Shown here: in pieces, positions 25,642-35,054 of the stretch | Numbering within the stretch: position 1 is the stretch's first letter | Layout of the letters: each line of letters opens with the position of its first letter | Assembly (NCBI GenBank): GCA_036758685.1 | Contig: DAIOWC010000002.1 | Coordinates: 1 to 64,000 of the forward strand | DNA from: JAJYUU01 sp036758685 | Lineage (GTDB): Bacteria; Actinomycetota; Actinomycetes; Streptosporangiales; Streptosporangiaceae | DNA: 64,000 nucleotides | Direction: 5' to 3' | The notes under the pieces: generated by a model | Told to the model about the DNA's origin: nothing | Database searches by the model: none | What the model saw: only the letters and a program-made list of their open reading frames with translations | Program-made: the position numbers and the translations under genes

Positions 25642-26136
25642 GTGGACGCGAAAGCTGATGAAGAGTTCAGCGAGTTCATGCAGGGCCGCTGGGCTCAGCT
25701 CGTGCGGCTCGGCTACGGCCTGACCGGCGACCTGCAGCTCGCCGAGGACCTGGCCCAGACGGCGTTCGCGCGGGCCTACGCGTCGTGGTCGCGGGTGCGC
25801 AAGGCCGATGACCCGGACGCTTACGTGCGGCGCATCGTGGTGAACGCCAACCGGGACCGGTTCCGCAAGACGCGGGTCAGCGAGCTGCTCACCGACTCGA
25901 TGCCGAACCTCGCGGCTTCCGCCGACCGGCGAGACGACCGGGCGGTACTGATCGAGGCGCTGCTGCAGCTGTCCTACGGGCAGCGCGCGGCGGTGGTGCT
26001 CCGGTACTGGCTCGACATGTCCGAGACGCAGACTGCGGCCGTGCTCGGCTGCTCGGTCGGCAACGTCAAGAGCCAGGCCGCGCGCGGTCTGGCCAAGCTG
26101 CGGGCCAGCGTGGCGCTCGAGGGGGGTGTGCTGTGA
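25642..26136 (+). CDS. SigE-type ECF sigma factor
   Basis: 164 residues: EEFSEFMQGRWAQLVRLGYG (region 2.1), AEDLAQTAFARAYASW (region 2.2) and LSYGQRAAVVLRYWLDMSE followed by the region 4 HTH ending KSQAARGLAKLR. This is the actinobacterial SigE-family (SigJ-like short) sigma group. GTG 25642-25644 with GAGGAGG 6-12 nt upstream; GTG 25636 is an alternative. It overlaps the next gene by 4 nt (GTGA), implying a sigma-membrane protein pair. Confidence 0.9.
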   Translation: MDAKADEEFSEFMQGRWAQLVRLGYGLTGDLQLAEDLAQTAFARAYASWSRVRKADDPDAYVRRIVVNANRDRFRKTRVSELLTDSMPNLAASADRRDDRAVLIEALLQLSYGQRAAVVLRYWLDMSETQTAAVLGCSVGNVKSQAARGLAKLRASVALEGGVL

Positions 26137-27221
26137 GCATTCAGGAGGAACGGGAGCTCCGCGAACGGCTCGGGGGCCTGCTCGACGGGATCGAGACCGG
26201 GCCGGCGCCGGTCGCGACCGCGGTCCGGCGGGGCGCGGGTATCAGGATGCGCCGCTGGGTCTCGGCGGGCGTGGGCGTGGCCGTGGTCATCGGCGCGGCC
26301 GCGGGGATTCCGGCGGTGCTGCATTCGGGCCGGACGCTGCCGCCGGCGAGCAAGCTCAGGCCGTACTCGGTGACCGTCAGCGCGCCGGGCAAGGGCGCCC
26401 GGCCCGGGGTGATCGCGACCGGCAGCGTGGACGGCAAGCGCTGGCAGGCGACGGTGAGTGGTACGGGCGCCGACGTCGCGGCGAGATTCGGCGCGAGGTT
26501 CCCGATCATGCCGGTTGCCCCGGTGGAGAACCCGGCCGGGTTCGTGTCCAGCGGTGACGGCGCCGGCGATCTCGCCTACGTCGGGACCGTGGCCGCTCAG
26601 GTGCGCGACTTCACCCTGCTGCTCGCCAACGGGAAGGTCATCGTCCTGCACCCGCAGGTCTGGCAGGGCCAGCGTTACATCGCGTTCGTGCTGCCGGTGG
26701 GCCTGGGCGTGAGCGAGCTAGCCGCTAACGGCAGCGGCGTGGTGCTCTCCTACGCGGTGCCGTTCAGCTACCGCGGCGAGGCCATCTTCAATGTCTGGCT
26801 GAGGCCCGATCAGCCCAGCCTCCCGCGGGCCACCGGGCGGATCGGATCGGGCGTGGTCGGCGGCCAGCACTGGTCGGCCGTGGCGTACGCGGGTATCTGG
26901 GGCATCTGCGTCGTGGTGACCACGCCGCCTTCGGGCTGGACCAGCGGCTGCAGCCAGGTGAGCACGCCGGTCCGCGCACTCAGCCTGAGGCAGGCGTTCA
27001 TGTTCGGATCCGGGCCGGTCGACGTCGGCCAGGCGCGCTCGGACGTGGCCTACCTGCGGCTCCAGATGTCCGGCGGCTCGACCGTCCGCACCCCGGTTGT
27101 GAGCGTGGACGGCACCAGCTACTTCGCGGTCGCGAACTCCGCGAAGCGGATCGTCGGCTGGGCCGCCTACAGCGCGAACGGCACGCTGCTCGGCAGCGGA
27201 CTAGGGAACCCGGCGGCGTGA
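26133..27221 (+). CDS. membrane-anchored partner of SigE-type sigma (putative anti-sigma)
   Basis: 362 residues. A short charged N-terminal cytosolic part (about 1-40, EERELRERLGGLLDGI) is followed by one transmembrane helix (about 42-64, WVSAGVGVAVVIGAAAGIPA) and a large extracytoplasmic beta-rich domain with no recognised family. Topology and 4-nt overlap with the sigma gene fit a transmembrane anti-sigma factor. No zinc motif is visible. The outer domain could sense a cell-wall or extracellular ligand. Confidence 0.7.
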   Translation: MSIQEERELRERLGGLLDGIETGPAPVATAVRRGAGIRMRRWVSAGVGVAVVIGAAAGIPAVLHSGRTLPPASKLRPYSVTVSAPGKGARPGVIATGSVDGKRWQATVSGTGADVAARFGARFPIMPVAPVENPAGFVSSGDGAGDLAYVGTVAAQVRDFTLLLANGKVIVLHPQVWQGQRYIAFVLPVGLGVSELAANGSGVVLSYAVPFSYRGEAIFNVWLRPDQPSLPRATGRIGSGVVGGQHWSAVAYAGIWGICVVVTTPPSGWTSGCSQVSTPVRALSLRQAFMFGSGPVDVGQARSDVAYLRLQMSGGSTVRTPVVSVDGTSYFAVANSAKRIVGWAAYSANGTLLGSGLGNPAA

Positions 27222-27290
27222 GGCGAGGCGGGCCGGATACCGGCCCGGCCCGGCCAGCACCCCGCCTCGGCGTTGTGCTTGGCTACTGCC

Positions 27291-28010
27291 GTGACGAACA
27301 CCCCATTTGCGGACCGGGTCCGGGCGGGCGAGACCGTGTACGGCGGCTGGATATCCATCGCCAGCCCGATCGGCGCCAGAGCGCTCGCGTCAGCCGGCCT
27401 CGACTACGTTGTCATCGACCTCCAGCACGGACAGGCGACCGAGCATGACCTGCCGGCCCTCACGAGTGCCATCCGGCTCGCTGGCGCGGCCCCGATCGGG
27501 CGGGTCAGGCACGCCTCCATGCCGGACATCGGGCGGGCTCTCGACCTGGGCTGCGAGGGAGTGATCGTGCCCAACGTCGAATCCGCCGAACAGGCCGCCG
27601 AGGTCGCCGGCGCCTGCCTGTATCCGCCGGACGGGTATCGCTCAGCCGGCGGCGTGCTCGCGCCCGCCGGGAAGCCGCTGTGCGTCGTCATGGTCGAGTC
27701 CGCGCACGCGATGACCGAGCTGCCCGCGACGCTGCGGCAGCCGGGGGTGGACGGCGTCTACGTCGGCCCCCGTGATCTGTCGTATTCCCTTGGCTGCCAG
27801 CTCGATCCGCACGACCCGGTGCTCCGGCCGGCGCTGGAGCGGGTCTGGGCAGCGTGCGCCGCGGCGGGGAAGCCGGTCGGCGTCCACGCCGTCGAAGGGG
27901 AGATCGCGAGGATCTACCGCGACAGCGGCTGCCGCCTGGTGACCGTGATCGGCGACGCCCAGGCGCTGTCGCGGGCTGCCGCCGCAGCGCTCGCCGCCGC
28001 CGCGACCTGA
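27291..28010 (+). CDS. HpcH/HpaI aldolase family protein
   Basis: About 239 residues: GGWISIASPIGARALASAGLDYVVIDLQHG, LGCEGVIVPNVESAEQAA, VVMVESAHAM (metal-binding Glu) and VDGVYVGPRDLSYSLG (metal Asp) follow the class II 4-hydroxy-2-oxoheptanedioate/2-dehydro-3-deoxy-aldarate aldolases. Start GTG 27291; the upstream ATG frame from 27273 is an alternative. Likely a pyruvate-releasing aldolase of unknown donor. Confidence 0.87.
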   Translation: MTNTPFADRVRAGETVYGGWISIASPIGARALASAGLDYVVIDLQHGQATEHDLPALTSAIRLAGAAPIGRVRHASMPDIGRALDLGCEGVIVPNVESAEQAAEVAGACLYPPDGYRSAGGVLAPAGKPLCVVMVESAHAMTELPATLRQPGVDGVYVGPRDLSYSLGCQLDPHDPVLRPALERVWAACAAAGKPVGVHAVEGEIARIYRDSGCRLVTVIGDAQALSRAAAAALAAAAT

Positions 28011-28143
28011 CCCGCCGGGGGCCCAAACCTCTCGCGCGGTTTGTCCGGCTCACGCGGCCAGAGGGCTGCGGCCTATCCTGGCGTGAGAGCTTTCGGCGCA
28101 CTCGGCCGATGCGTTAGTGCCCAAACCAGCCCAGGAGGCGGCA

Positions 28144-28569
28144 ATGGGACTTATGGACAAGGTCAAGGCGCAGGCTTCGCAGCTCGGGCAGAAGGCCCAG
28201 GAAGCGGCGCAAGAGGGTAAGGCACGGATTGACCAGGCTCAGGCCCAGCGGTCGGGCGGCACGATGCTGCGCCAGCTGGGGGCCCTCGTCTACGCGGACC
28301 GGACTGGCCGCGGCACCCCGGACACCCAGACCAAGATCGATTCGCTGATTTCCGAGATCTCGACGTTCGAGCAGACCAACGGGCTCAACCTGACCGCGGA
28401 CCAGTCCCAGACGACTGTCCCGCCGCAGGGCTCCCCGGCGCCCGGCGCCCCGCCGCCGGGCTCCCCGCCGGGCCAGTCGAGCTCGTTCACGGGCGGCGAG
28501 GACACCGGCACCACTACCTTCGCGCCTGGTCCCTTCACCGGGCCGGATGAGGGGACAGGACCGCAGTAG
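28144..28569 (+). CDS. small amphipathic/proline-tailed hypothetical protein
   Basis: 141 residues. The N-terminus (GLMDKVKAQASQLGQKAQEA) is a long amphipathic helix rich in Lys/Gln/Ala; the C-terminal third is Pro/Gly/Ser-rich (GSPAPGAPPPGSPPG) and disordered. ATG at 28144 with AGGAGG 6 nt upstream. Similar small helical proteins with low-complexity tails are common in actinobacteria; no function assigned. Confidence 0.7.
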   Translation: MGLMDKVKAQASQLGQKAQEAAQEGKARIDQAQAQRSGGTMLRQLGALVYADRTGRGTPDTQTKIDSLISEISTFEQTNGLNLTADQSQTTVPPQGSPAPGAPPPGSPPGQSSSFTGGEDTGTTTFAPGPFTGPDEGTGPQ

Positions 28570-28595
28570 CGGCGCGGCCGCCCGTTCCCTCCCGG

Positions 28596-30032
28596 TTACC
28601 GGCAGGCGTCCTGCGCCGCAGTCCGCTGCTGCACGGGTACCGCGGTCGTGGCCGCGGTACCCGTCGTCGTGGCGGCGGGCCGGGCGCCGGTCACTGCGTG
28701 CCCGGCGGTCCCGAGCACGAGCCGGATGCGGGCGAGGCCCCGGACCGCCTGCAGGCTCGCGCCCGGCAGCACCGCGTGCAGGAGCCGGGCGTCCGCCGCC
28801 TGCGCGGGCGGATACTGGATCAGCGTCCTGGCGACGTTATGGTGCGGCCAGTTCAGGCCCGCTCGGTGCAGGCCGAAGCCGAGCCCGGCGAGTTCGCGGC
28901 CGGTACTCGCCGACAGGCCGCTGATCAGCGTGCCGTTGTAGACATCCACTGAGACCTGCGCCCGGCTGCTCGACCGCTTGCTGCTTGGCCGCCGGTGGCT
29001 CGCGTGCCCGGAATGCCTGGGCGGCTGCGTGTCGTTCCGCAGCTGGGCAAACAGCGCGGCCGCGGCGGGCTTGTTCCACAGCACCGCGGCCTGGCCGGTC
29101 GGCGTCACGTAGTTCAGCGAGGCCAGCGGGACCGTCGTGAACGTAATGTTCTGCGACCGGATGCCGCGCACCTCATCCGCGAGGCGGATGACGTTGAAGC
29201 CCTTGTCGACCGTGAACGCGGCCGTGACCGAGGACAGGAACGACTGCAGGCGGAACGGATTCGCCAGCACGCCCGAGTTGGTCGCCTCGGCGAGCATGGA
29301 GGACAGCAGCTGCTGCTGGTCCTTGATCCGGGTCAGATCCGACAGGGCGAACGAGTGCCGGTCGCGGGCGAACTTCAGCGCGGTCACCCCGTCGACGTGA
29401 TGCTCGCCGGCCGACAGATGCAGTCCGGTGTAGGAGTCGTCGACCGCGAACGGCAGGCAGATGTTCACGCCGCCGAGTGCGTCGATGACCTTGACGAAGG
29501 CGAGGAAGTCGACCTCGACATAGTCGTTGACGACGAGGCCGGTGGCCTGCTCTACCGTGCGCACCATGAGTGCCGGGCCGCCGAATCCGAGCGCGGCGTT
29601 GATCTTGTTCATGCCGTGGCCGGGGATGCTGACCCACGAGTCGCGCGGCAGGCTGACGACCCGGACGCTGTCGTGGCTGGCGGCGATGTGCACCAGCATC
29701 AGCGTGTCGGAGTTGAGGCCGACGTCGTTGCCGACGTGCAGCTCGATTTCCTCCTTGCGGGTCAGCCCGCTGCGGGTGTCGATGCCGGCGACGAGGATGT
29801 TGACCGGACCGCTCGACGGCGTGCCGGTGGTGCCGGCGTCGACTCGGCCGAGGCTCCCGCTGACGTAGCTGGTCAGCGCCCACGCACCGGTCGCGGCGAC
29901 CAGCGTCAGCGCGGACGTGATCGTGAGCACCAGGAGCCGCAGTCGGTTTCTGCGAGCCTTCCTGGTGGCCGTCAGCCGCGGCACCTGCCGCGGCCCAGCC
30001 GGCGGGTGCTGGGCCTGCGCAGGATCAGTCAT
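28596..30032 (-). CDS. LytR-CpsA-Psr (LCP) cell-wall ligase with LytR_C domain
   Basis: 478 residues. One N-terminal transmembrane helix (about 30-52), then an extracytoplasmic LCP domain: VNILVAGIDTRSG, SDTLMLVHIAASHDSVRVVSLPRDSWV, MNKINAALGFGG, LKFARDRHSFALSDLTRIK (catalytic Arg/Asp) and VRGIRSQNITFTTVPL. From about residue 360 the LytR_C domain (VSVDVYNGTLISGLS) follows. Such proteins attach anionic polymers such as wall teichoic acid or arabinogalactan to peptidoglycan. Confidence 0.92.
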   Translation of the reverse strand: MTDPAQAQHPPAGPRQVPRLTATRKARRNRLRLLVLTITSALTLVAATGAWALTSYVSGSLGRVDAGTTGTPSSGPVNILVAGIDTRSGLTRKEEIELHVGNDVGLNSDTLMLVHIAASHDSVRVVSLPRDSWVSIPGHGMNKINAALGFGGPALMVRTVEQATGLVVNDYVEVDFLAFVKVIDALGGVNICLPFAVDDSYTGLHLSAGEHHVDGVTALKFARDRHSFALSDLTRIKDQQQLLSSMLAEATNSGVLANPFRLQSFLSSVTAAFTVDKGFNVIRLADEVRGIRSQNITFTTVPLASLNYVTPTGQAAVLWNKPAAAALFAQLRNDTQPPRHSGHASHRRPSSKRSSSRAQVSVDVYNGTLISGLSASTGRELAGLGFGLHRAGLNWPHHNVARTLIQYPPAQAADARLLHAVLPGASLQAVRGLARIRLVLGTAGHAVTGARPAATTTGTAATTAVPVQQRTAAQDACR

Positions 30033-30149
30033 CAGCCCCCCAGCTAGTTGCCCTTGGGAAGGCTAACGCGGCATTTGGCCGCCGCCGGGAAGGCGCCGCC
30101 GGCCCGGTCGGCAAAGTTTGCGGCTATTCAGGGTATGCGCGACGGCGGG

Positions 30150-32472
30150 TCAGGCTCCGGGCGCGGGCGGGTCCGGGTCGCGCGGGAGCCCGAGTATCCG
30201 CTCGCCGATGATGTTCAGCTGGATGTCGGTCGTGCCCCCGCCGATCGTGAACGCCTCGGTCATGAGGAGCTGGCGGGCCCAGTGCGCGCCGTTCGGCTGA
30301 CCGTCGGCGGTCACGGGCTGGCCGTGACCGGCGCCGAGCGCTCCCGTTCCTCCTGACATCTCCCAGCTCAGCTCGGCGACCTGCTGCGCGTGCCGCATGC
30401 TGAGCAGCTTGCGGACGCTGCCGGTCGCGCCGGGCTCGGTGCCCGACAGCTGCTTGAGCGCGGCCCGGACGGCGAGCACGTCGATGGCGTGACCCTGGCT
30501 CACCAGCTCGCCGACCCTGGCCAGCGGCGGATCCGCCGCGGCGCGCGCGGTCTGCAGGAGTTCGGGCACGCCGCAGCCGAAAATCCAGGACCGGGCCAGC
30601 GAGACCCGCTCGTTGGCCAGCGTCGTCCTGGCGATGCGCCAGCCCTTGTTGATCTCGCCGACGACGCAGTCGTCGGGCACGAAGACGCCGTCGAGGAACA
30701 CCTGGTTGAAGATCGACTCGCCGGTGATCTCGCGCAGCGGCCTGACTTCCACGCCGGGGGAGTGCATGTCGACCAGGAAGTAGCTGATGCCGTCGTGGCG
30801 CGGCTGCGACGGGTCGGTGCGGGCGATGCAGATGGCCCAGGCGGCGTGCATGGCGAGGGAGGTCCAGATCTTCTGGCCCGTGATCTTCCAGCCGCCGTCG
30901 ACTCGCTCGGCCCTGGTGGACAGGCCGGCCAGATCGGACCCCGCGCCCGGCTCGCTGAACAGCTGGCACCACAGGTAGTCCGCGCGCAGCGTGGCCGGTA
31001 TGAACCGCTGCTGCTGCTCGGGCGTGCCGTACTGGATCAGCGCGGGCACGGTCCACGCGCCGATGGCCAGCCCGGGAACGTGGATGCCGGCCGCGCGCAG
31101 CTCCTCGTCGATGACCAGCTGCTCGAGGGCGCCGGCGCCGCGTCCCCACGGCCTGGGCATGTGCGGCATCACCCAGCCGCCGGCCCCGAGCGCGGCGTTG
31201 CGGTCCTTGCCGGTCAGCTTCGCGATCTCGGCCAGCTCGGCGCGGATCGAGGCGCGGAGCGCGTCATTCCCCTCGGGCAGCTCGAGGCGGACGGGCCTGC
31301 TGACACCATCGACGGCCAGCCGGCCGAGGCGCTGCGGCCAGCTGCGCTCGGGCGACCAGGCGATCGCGGTGCCGAGCAGCGCGCGGATCGTCATCGCGCG
31401 CCGGTAGTAGAGGTGCGCGTCGTGCTCCCAGGTGTAGCCGATGCCGCCCAGGACCTGGATGCACTCGTGCGCGCAGGTCACCGCGGCGTCGGCGGCCAGC
31501 GATGCGGCCGCGGCGGCGGCGAAGTCCTGCTGGGCGTCNNNNNNNNNNNNNNNNNNNNNNNNNNNNNNNNNNNNNNNNNNNNNNNNNNNNNNNNNNNNNN
31601 NNNNNNNNNNNNNNNNNNNNNNNNNNNNNNNNNNNNNNGTCCCACACTGCCGCTGCGGCCTGCTCGGCGGCGACGAGCATGCGGGCGCAGCGGTGCTTGA
31701 CCGCCTGGAACTGGCCGATCGGCCGCCCGAACTGGTGACGGATCTTGGCGTACTCCGAAGCGGTGTGCACCGCCCAGTCCGCGATGCCGACGGCCTCGGC
31801 GCCGAGGATGGCCGCGGCGAGGTTGGCGATGGCAGCACGGGTGAGGCCGTCAAGCACCCGGTCTGCAGGCACGGCGACGCCGTCGGCCTGTACCCGGGCG
31901 AGCTGGCGGGTGAGGTCCAGGCTGTCGACCGGCGCGATGTCGAGGGTCGGGGCGTCCACCGCCAGCCAGCGGGTGCCGCCGGCGGACTCCGCGGGCAGGA
32001 TGATCAGGTCGGCCGTCGCCGCCCCGAGAACCTGCGCGGCGGTGCCGCTGATCACAAGGCCGCCGTCCGGCCGGGCCTCGGCGCGCAGGTCCGCCGCGAG
32101 CGCGACGGCGGCCGATCGGGTCCCGTCCGCCAGGCCCGCCAGCAGCTTCCCGCTCGCCCCCGACGTCACAAGGACCGCGCTGGCCAGCGCGGTCGGAACG
32201 AAGCCGCCCGGCACGAGCGCCCGGCCCAGTTCCTCGACGGCGATCGCGAGCTCGGCCAGCCCGAAGCCCTGGCCGTCGTCGGCCTCGGGAACGTGCAGCC
32301 CGAGCAGACCCTGTTCGGCCAGGCCGGGCGCGAGGACATCGCGGTAGCGGGCGGCGCCGCTGTCGCCGCCATTCGCCGCGGCCCGGACAGTGTCGGGCGG
32401 GCTGCTGCGCTCGGCCCACGCCCGTACCGACTCGGCAAGCTGCACGTGTTCTTCGGTCAGCGCCAGCGTCAT
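30150..32472 (-). CDS. tandem-domain acyl-CoA dehydrogenase (FadE34-like), gap inside
   Basis: Two acyl-CoA dehydrogenase modules in one protein. The N-terminal one begins MTLALTEEHVQLAESVRAWAE and continues to AEQAAAAVWD before the gap. After the gap come ECIQVLGGIGYTWEHDAHLY (end of module 1) and a second full module with LFSEPGAGSDLAG, YFLVDMHSPGVE and GGGTTDIQLNIIGERILGLP. ATG at 32470-32472 has GAGG upstream. Coding parts total about 740 residues against about 710-720 in the family, so little is missing. Likely acts in sterol side-chain or fatty-acid beta-oxidation. Confidence 0.85.
31539..31638. other. 100-N assembly gap in tandem acyl-CoA dehydrogenase
   Basis: Exactly 100 Ns with non-identical flanks, both coding for the first dehydrogenase module in different frames. 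Alignment to the family (from memory) suggests only a handful of residues are missing, so the true gap is much shorter than 100 bp. Confidence 0.9.
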
Positions 32473-32656
32473 CGATCCACCTCGGGTTCCGCGCGGTCGG
32501 CCTAGGCTCCCGATTCTAGAACGGGATTCGGTTTTGCGGAACGCCCGCCGCCCCGCCGGGCGCCGTCCGGGTCCGTCCGGTCCGCACACCGGACGGGCGA
32601 GCGGCGCACCGAAACCAGCAATCGTGCGATTAGCCGCGAAGCGGGCGGGCATCCGA

Positions 32657-32709
32657 TGGACTGTGTGACTCTGGTGTCGCTATAGCCAGCACCAAAGTCA
32701 CACAGTCCA
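32657..32709. repeat. 20-bp-arm inverted repeat with inner palindrome
   Basis: Left arm TGGACTGTGTGACTCTGGTG and right arm CACCAAAGTCACACAGTCCA pair with one mismatch in 20, around a 13-nt centre that contains GCTATAGC. It stands in the 521-bp region between the two divergent acyl-CoA dehydrogenase genes, 185 bp from one start and 285 bp from the other. There is no T-run and no terminal target duplication. It could be a tandem operator, a cruciform or a small mobile repeat. Confidence 0.85.
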
Positions 32710-32899
32710 CCAAGTTGATCTACGTGCCGGGCCGCCCGGAGCCCTCGCGCGAAGATCAAGCGCGGGGTGTGCCTGTAGCGCGTCCGCTTTGCCGGTAATC
32801 ATCTGGTTGCGGACTCGGGCGGCTGGCCCCTGCTCGCCCCGGCCGCCCGGCGAGCCCGCGCACGGAGCCGCACCTCACCGCCGCGGGCGGCACCCCCCC

Positions 32900-32949
32900 G
32901 TGACATGCAGCCATTTCTTCGGTACTATTGAGTAAGTTACTGGTCAGTA
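32900..32949 (+). promoter_or_regulatory. fadE5 promoter with overlapping operator dyad
   Basis: GTGACA at 32900-32905, 17-bp spacer, TACTAT at 32923-32928 form a near-consensus sigma-70-type promoter. Immediately downstream, TACTG-GT-CAGTA (32938-32949) and AGTAA-G-TTACT (32931-32941) are overlapping dyads across the expected transcription start. Position and sequence resemble TetR-type operators used in actinobacterial fatty-acid genes, which is inference. Confidence 0.65.
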
Positions 32950-32993
32950 GCATGATGTGAGTCGCGCCGGGCGGGAAGTACGCGGAGGGCACC

Positions 32994-34823
32994 ATGGGGC
33001 ACTTCAAGAGCAACCTCAGGGACATCGAGTTCAACCTCTTCGAGGTATTGAAGCGCCAGGACCTGCTGGGGACCGGCCCGTTCGCCGAGGTGGATGAGGA
33101 CACCGCCCGCGGCATCCTGGACGAGGTCAACCGGCTCGCCCTCGGCCCGGTGGCCGACTCGTTCGCCGACGCTGACCGCAACCCGCCCGTCTTCGACCCC
33201 GCCACGCACTCGGTGACGATCCCCGACGCGTTCCGCCGGTCTTACGAGGCCTTCATCGACGGTGAGTGGTACCGCCTCGAGCTTCCGCCCGAGCTGGGCG
33301 GCACCGTCGTCCCCCGGAGCATCGGCTGGGCTGTCGCCGAGCTGATCCTCGGCGCGAACCCGGCGGTCTGGATCTACTCCAGCCTCGGCTCGTTCTCGCA
33401 CGCGCTGTGGAAGCTGGGCACGCCGCGGCAGAAGGAGATCGCGCAGCTCGCGGTCGACAACAAGTGGAGCTACACGATGGTCCTCACCGAGCCGGACGCC
33501 GGCTCGGACGTCGGTGCCGGGCGCACCAAGGCCGTGCAGCAGCCCGACGGCACCTGGCACATCGAGGGCGTGAAGCGCTTCATCACCAGCGGCGAGCACG
33601 ACCTGACCGAGAACATCCTGCACATCGTGCTGGCCCGTCCCGAGGGCGCGGGCCCGGGCACCAAGGGGCTGTCGATGTTCCTGGTGCCCAAGTTCCTCAT
33701 CAACGAGGACGGCTCGCTCGGTGAGCGCAACGGCGTCAACGCCACCAACGTCGAGCACAAGATGGGCCTGAAGGTCTCGACCACCTGCGAGATGACCTTC
33801 GGCGCGGACACGCCCGCGGTCGGCACGCTCATCGGCGACGTACACGACGGCATCCGCCAGATGTTCATGATCATCGAATTCGCCCGGATGATGGTGGGAA
33901 CGAAGGCTATCGCCGCCCTCTCGACTGGGTACCTGAACGCGCTCGATTACGCCAAGACCAGGGTGCAGGGCGCTGATCTCACCCAGATGCTGGACAAGTC
34001 CGCGCCGCGCGTGACGATCCTGAAGCACCCGGACGTCCGGCGCAGCCTCATGCTGCAGAAGGCCTACGCCGAGGGCATGCGGGCGCTCGTGCTCTACACC
34101 GCCTGCCAGCAGGACGCCCTGATGATTGCCGACGCGGCCGGGGCCACGGACGAGACCGCGGCAGCGCTCAACGACCTGATGCTCCCGATCGTCAAGGGCG
34201 TCGGCTCCGAGCGCGGCTACGAGCAGCTCGCCCAGTCGCTGCAGACCTTCGGCGGCTCCGGCTACCTGCAGGACTACCCGATCGAGCAGTACGTCAGAGA
34301 CTCGAAGATCGACAGCCTGTACGAGGGCACGACCGCCATCCAGGGCCTGGACCTGTACTTCCGCAAGATCGTGCGGAACCAGGGCACCGCGTTCACGAGC
34401 CTGCTCGGCCAGATCCGCGAGTTCGCCGCCGCCGATGGCGGCAATGGCCGGCTGAAGCAGGAGCGCGCCGCCGTTGCCCGCGCCGCCGACGACATCGAGG
34501 CGATCGTCGCCGCGATGAACGGGTTCCTCGGCGCCAGCCTGGAGCAGCCCGCTCAGGCGTACCGGGTCGGGCTGAACACCACCAGGCTCCTGCTCGGCCT
34601 CGGCGACCTCATCATCGCCTGGCTGCTCGGCCGCCACGCCGAGGTGGCGCTGGCCCGGCTGGACGAGGGCGGTCTCTCGGCCGCCGACCAGGCCTTCTAC
34701 CAGGGCAAGGTCGCCGCGGCGGGGTTCTTCGCGGCCACGGTGCTGCCGCGGCTGACCGCCGAGCGCGAGATCGCCGAGTCCGTCTCGCTTGACGTCATGG
34801 AGCTGCCCGACGAGGCCTTCTGA
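32994..34823 (+). CDS. fadE5: acyl-CoA dehydrogenase, FadE5 type
   Basis: 609 residues, matching the long mycobacterial FadE5 group. GHFKSNLRDIEFNLFEVL is the group-specific N-terminus; MVLTEPDAGSDVGAGRTKA (FAD/acyl-CoA site), GVKRFITSGEHD, KMGLKVSTTCEMTFG and the C-terminal QTFGGSGYLQDYPIEQYVRD (with the DSLYEGTTAIQGLDL block) follow. A C-terminal dimerisation extension completes it. Oxidises fatty acyl-CoA to enoyl-CoA with broad chain length in the homologue. ATG at 32994 lies 45 bp from the operator dyad. Confidence 0.9.
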   Translation: MGHFKSNLRDIEFNLFEVLKRQDLLGTGPFAEVDEDTARGILDEVNRLALGPVADSFADADRNPPVFDPATHSVTIPDAFRRSYEAFIDGEWYRLELPPELGGTVVPRSIGWAVAELILGANPAVWIYSSLGSFSHALWKLGTPRQKEIAQLAVDNKWSYTMVLTEPDAGSDVGAGRTKAVQQPDGTWHIEGVKRFITSGEHDLTENILHIVLARPEGAGPGTKGLSMFLVPKFLINEDGSLGERNGVNATNVEHKMGLKVSTTCEMTFGADTPAVGTLIGDVHDGIRQMFMIIEFARMMVGTKAIAALSTGYLNALDYAKTRVQGADLTQMLDKSAPRVTILKHPDVRRSLMLQKAYAEGMRALVLYTACQQDALMIADAAGATDETAAALNDLMLPIVKGVGSERGYEQLAQSLQTFGGSGYLQDYPIEQYVRDSKIDSLYEGTTAIQGLDLYFRKIVRNQGTAFTSLLGQIREFAAADGGNGRLKQERAAVARAADDIEAIVAAMNGFLGASLEQPAQAYRVGLNTTRLLLGLGDLIIAWLLGRHAEVALARLDEGGLSAADQAFYQGKVAAAGFFAATVLPRLTAEREIAESVSLDVMELPDEAF

Positions 34824-35003
34824 GGCCTGCCTTCGGTCCGCTGCAGGTNNNNNNNNNNNNNNNNNNNNNNNNNNNNNNNNNNNNNNNNNNNNNNNNNNNN
34901 NNNNNNNNNNNNNNNNNNNNNNNNNNNNNNNNNNNNNNNNNNNNNNNNGTCATGGAGCTGCCCGACGAGGCCTTCTGAGGCCTGCCTTCGGTCCGCTGCA
35001 GGT
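34794..35003. repeat. false gap: 55-bp duplicate + 100 N + 55-bp duplicate
   Basis: Bases 34794-34848 and 34949-35003 are identical (both begin GTCATGGAGCTGCCCGACGA and end CGCTGCAGGT), separated by exactly 100 Ns. This is what results when two contigs that overlap by the de Bruijn k-mer length are scaffolded without merging. The true locus holds one copy: the fadE5 3' end followed at once by the luxR leader. Small frames crossing it are artefacts. Confidence 0.93.
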
Positions 35004-35054
35004 AGCGGACATTTGCCCATTACGTGGCCGTGACCAGCGGCGTACGCTCTGGCC

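Larger units (their letters stand above)
32473..32993. promoter_or_regulatory. divergent intergenic region between acyl-CoA dehydrogenase genes
   Basis: 521 bp with no supportable gene. It carries the inverted repeat at 32657-32709, the fadE5 promoter and operator at 32900-32949, and near the minus-strand start a near-palindrome cccgaTTCTAGAAcggg at about 32510-32526. The part 32710-32890 shows nothing recognisable. Confidence 0.6.
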
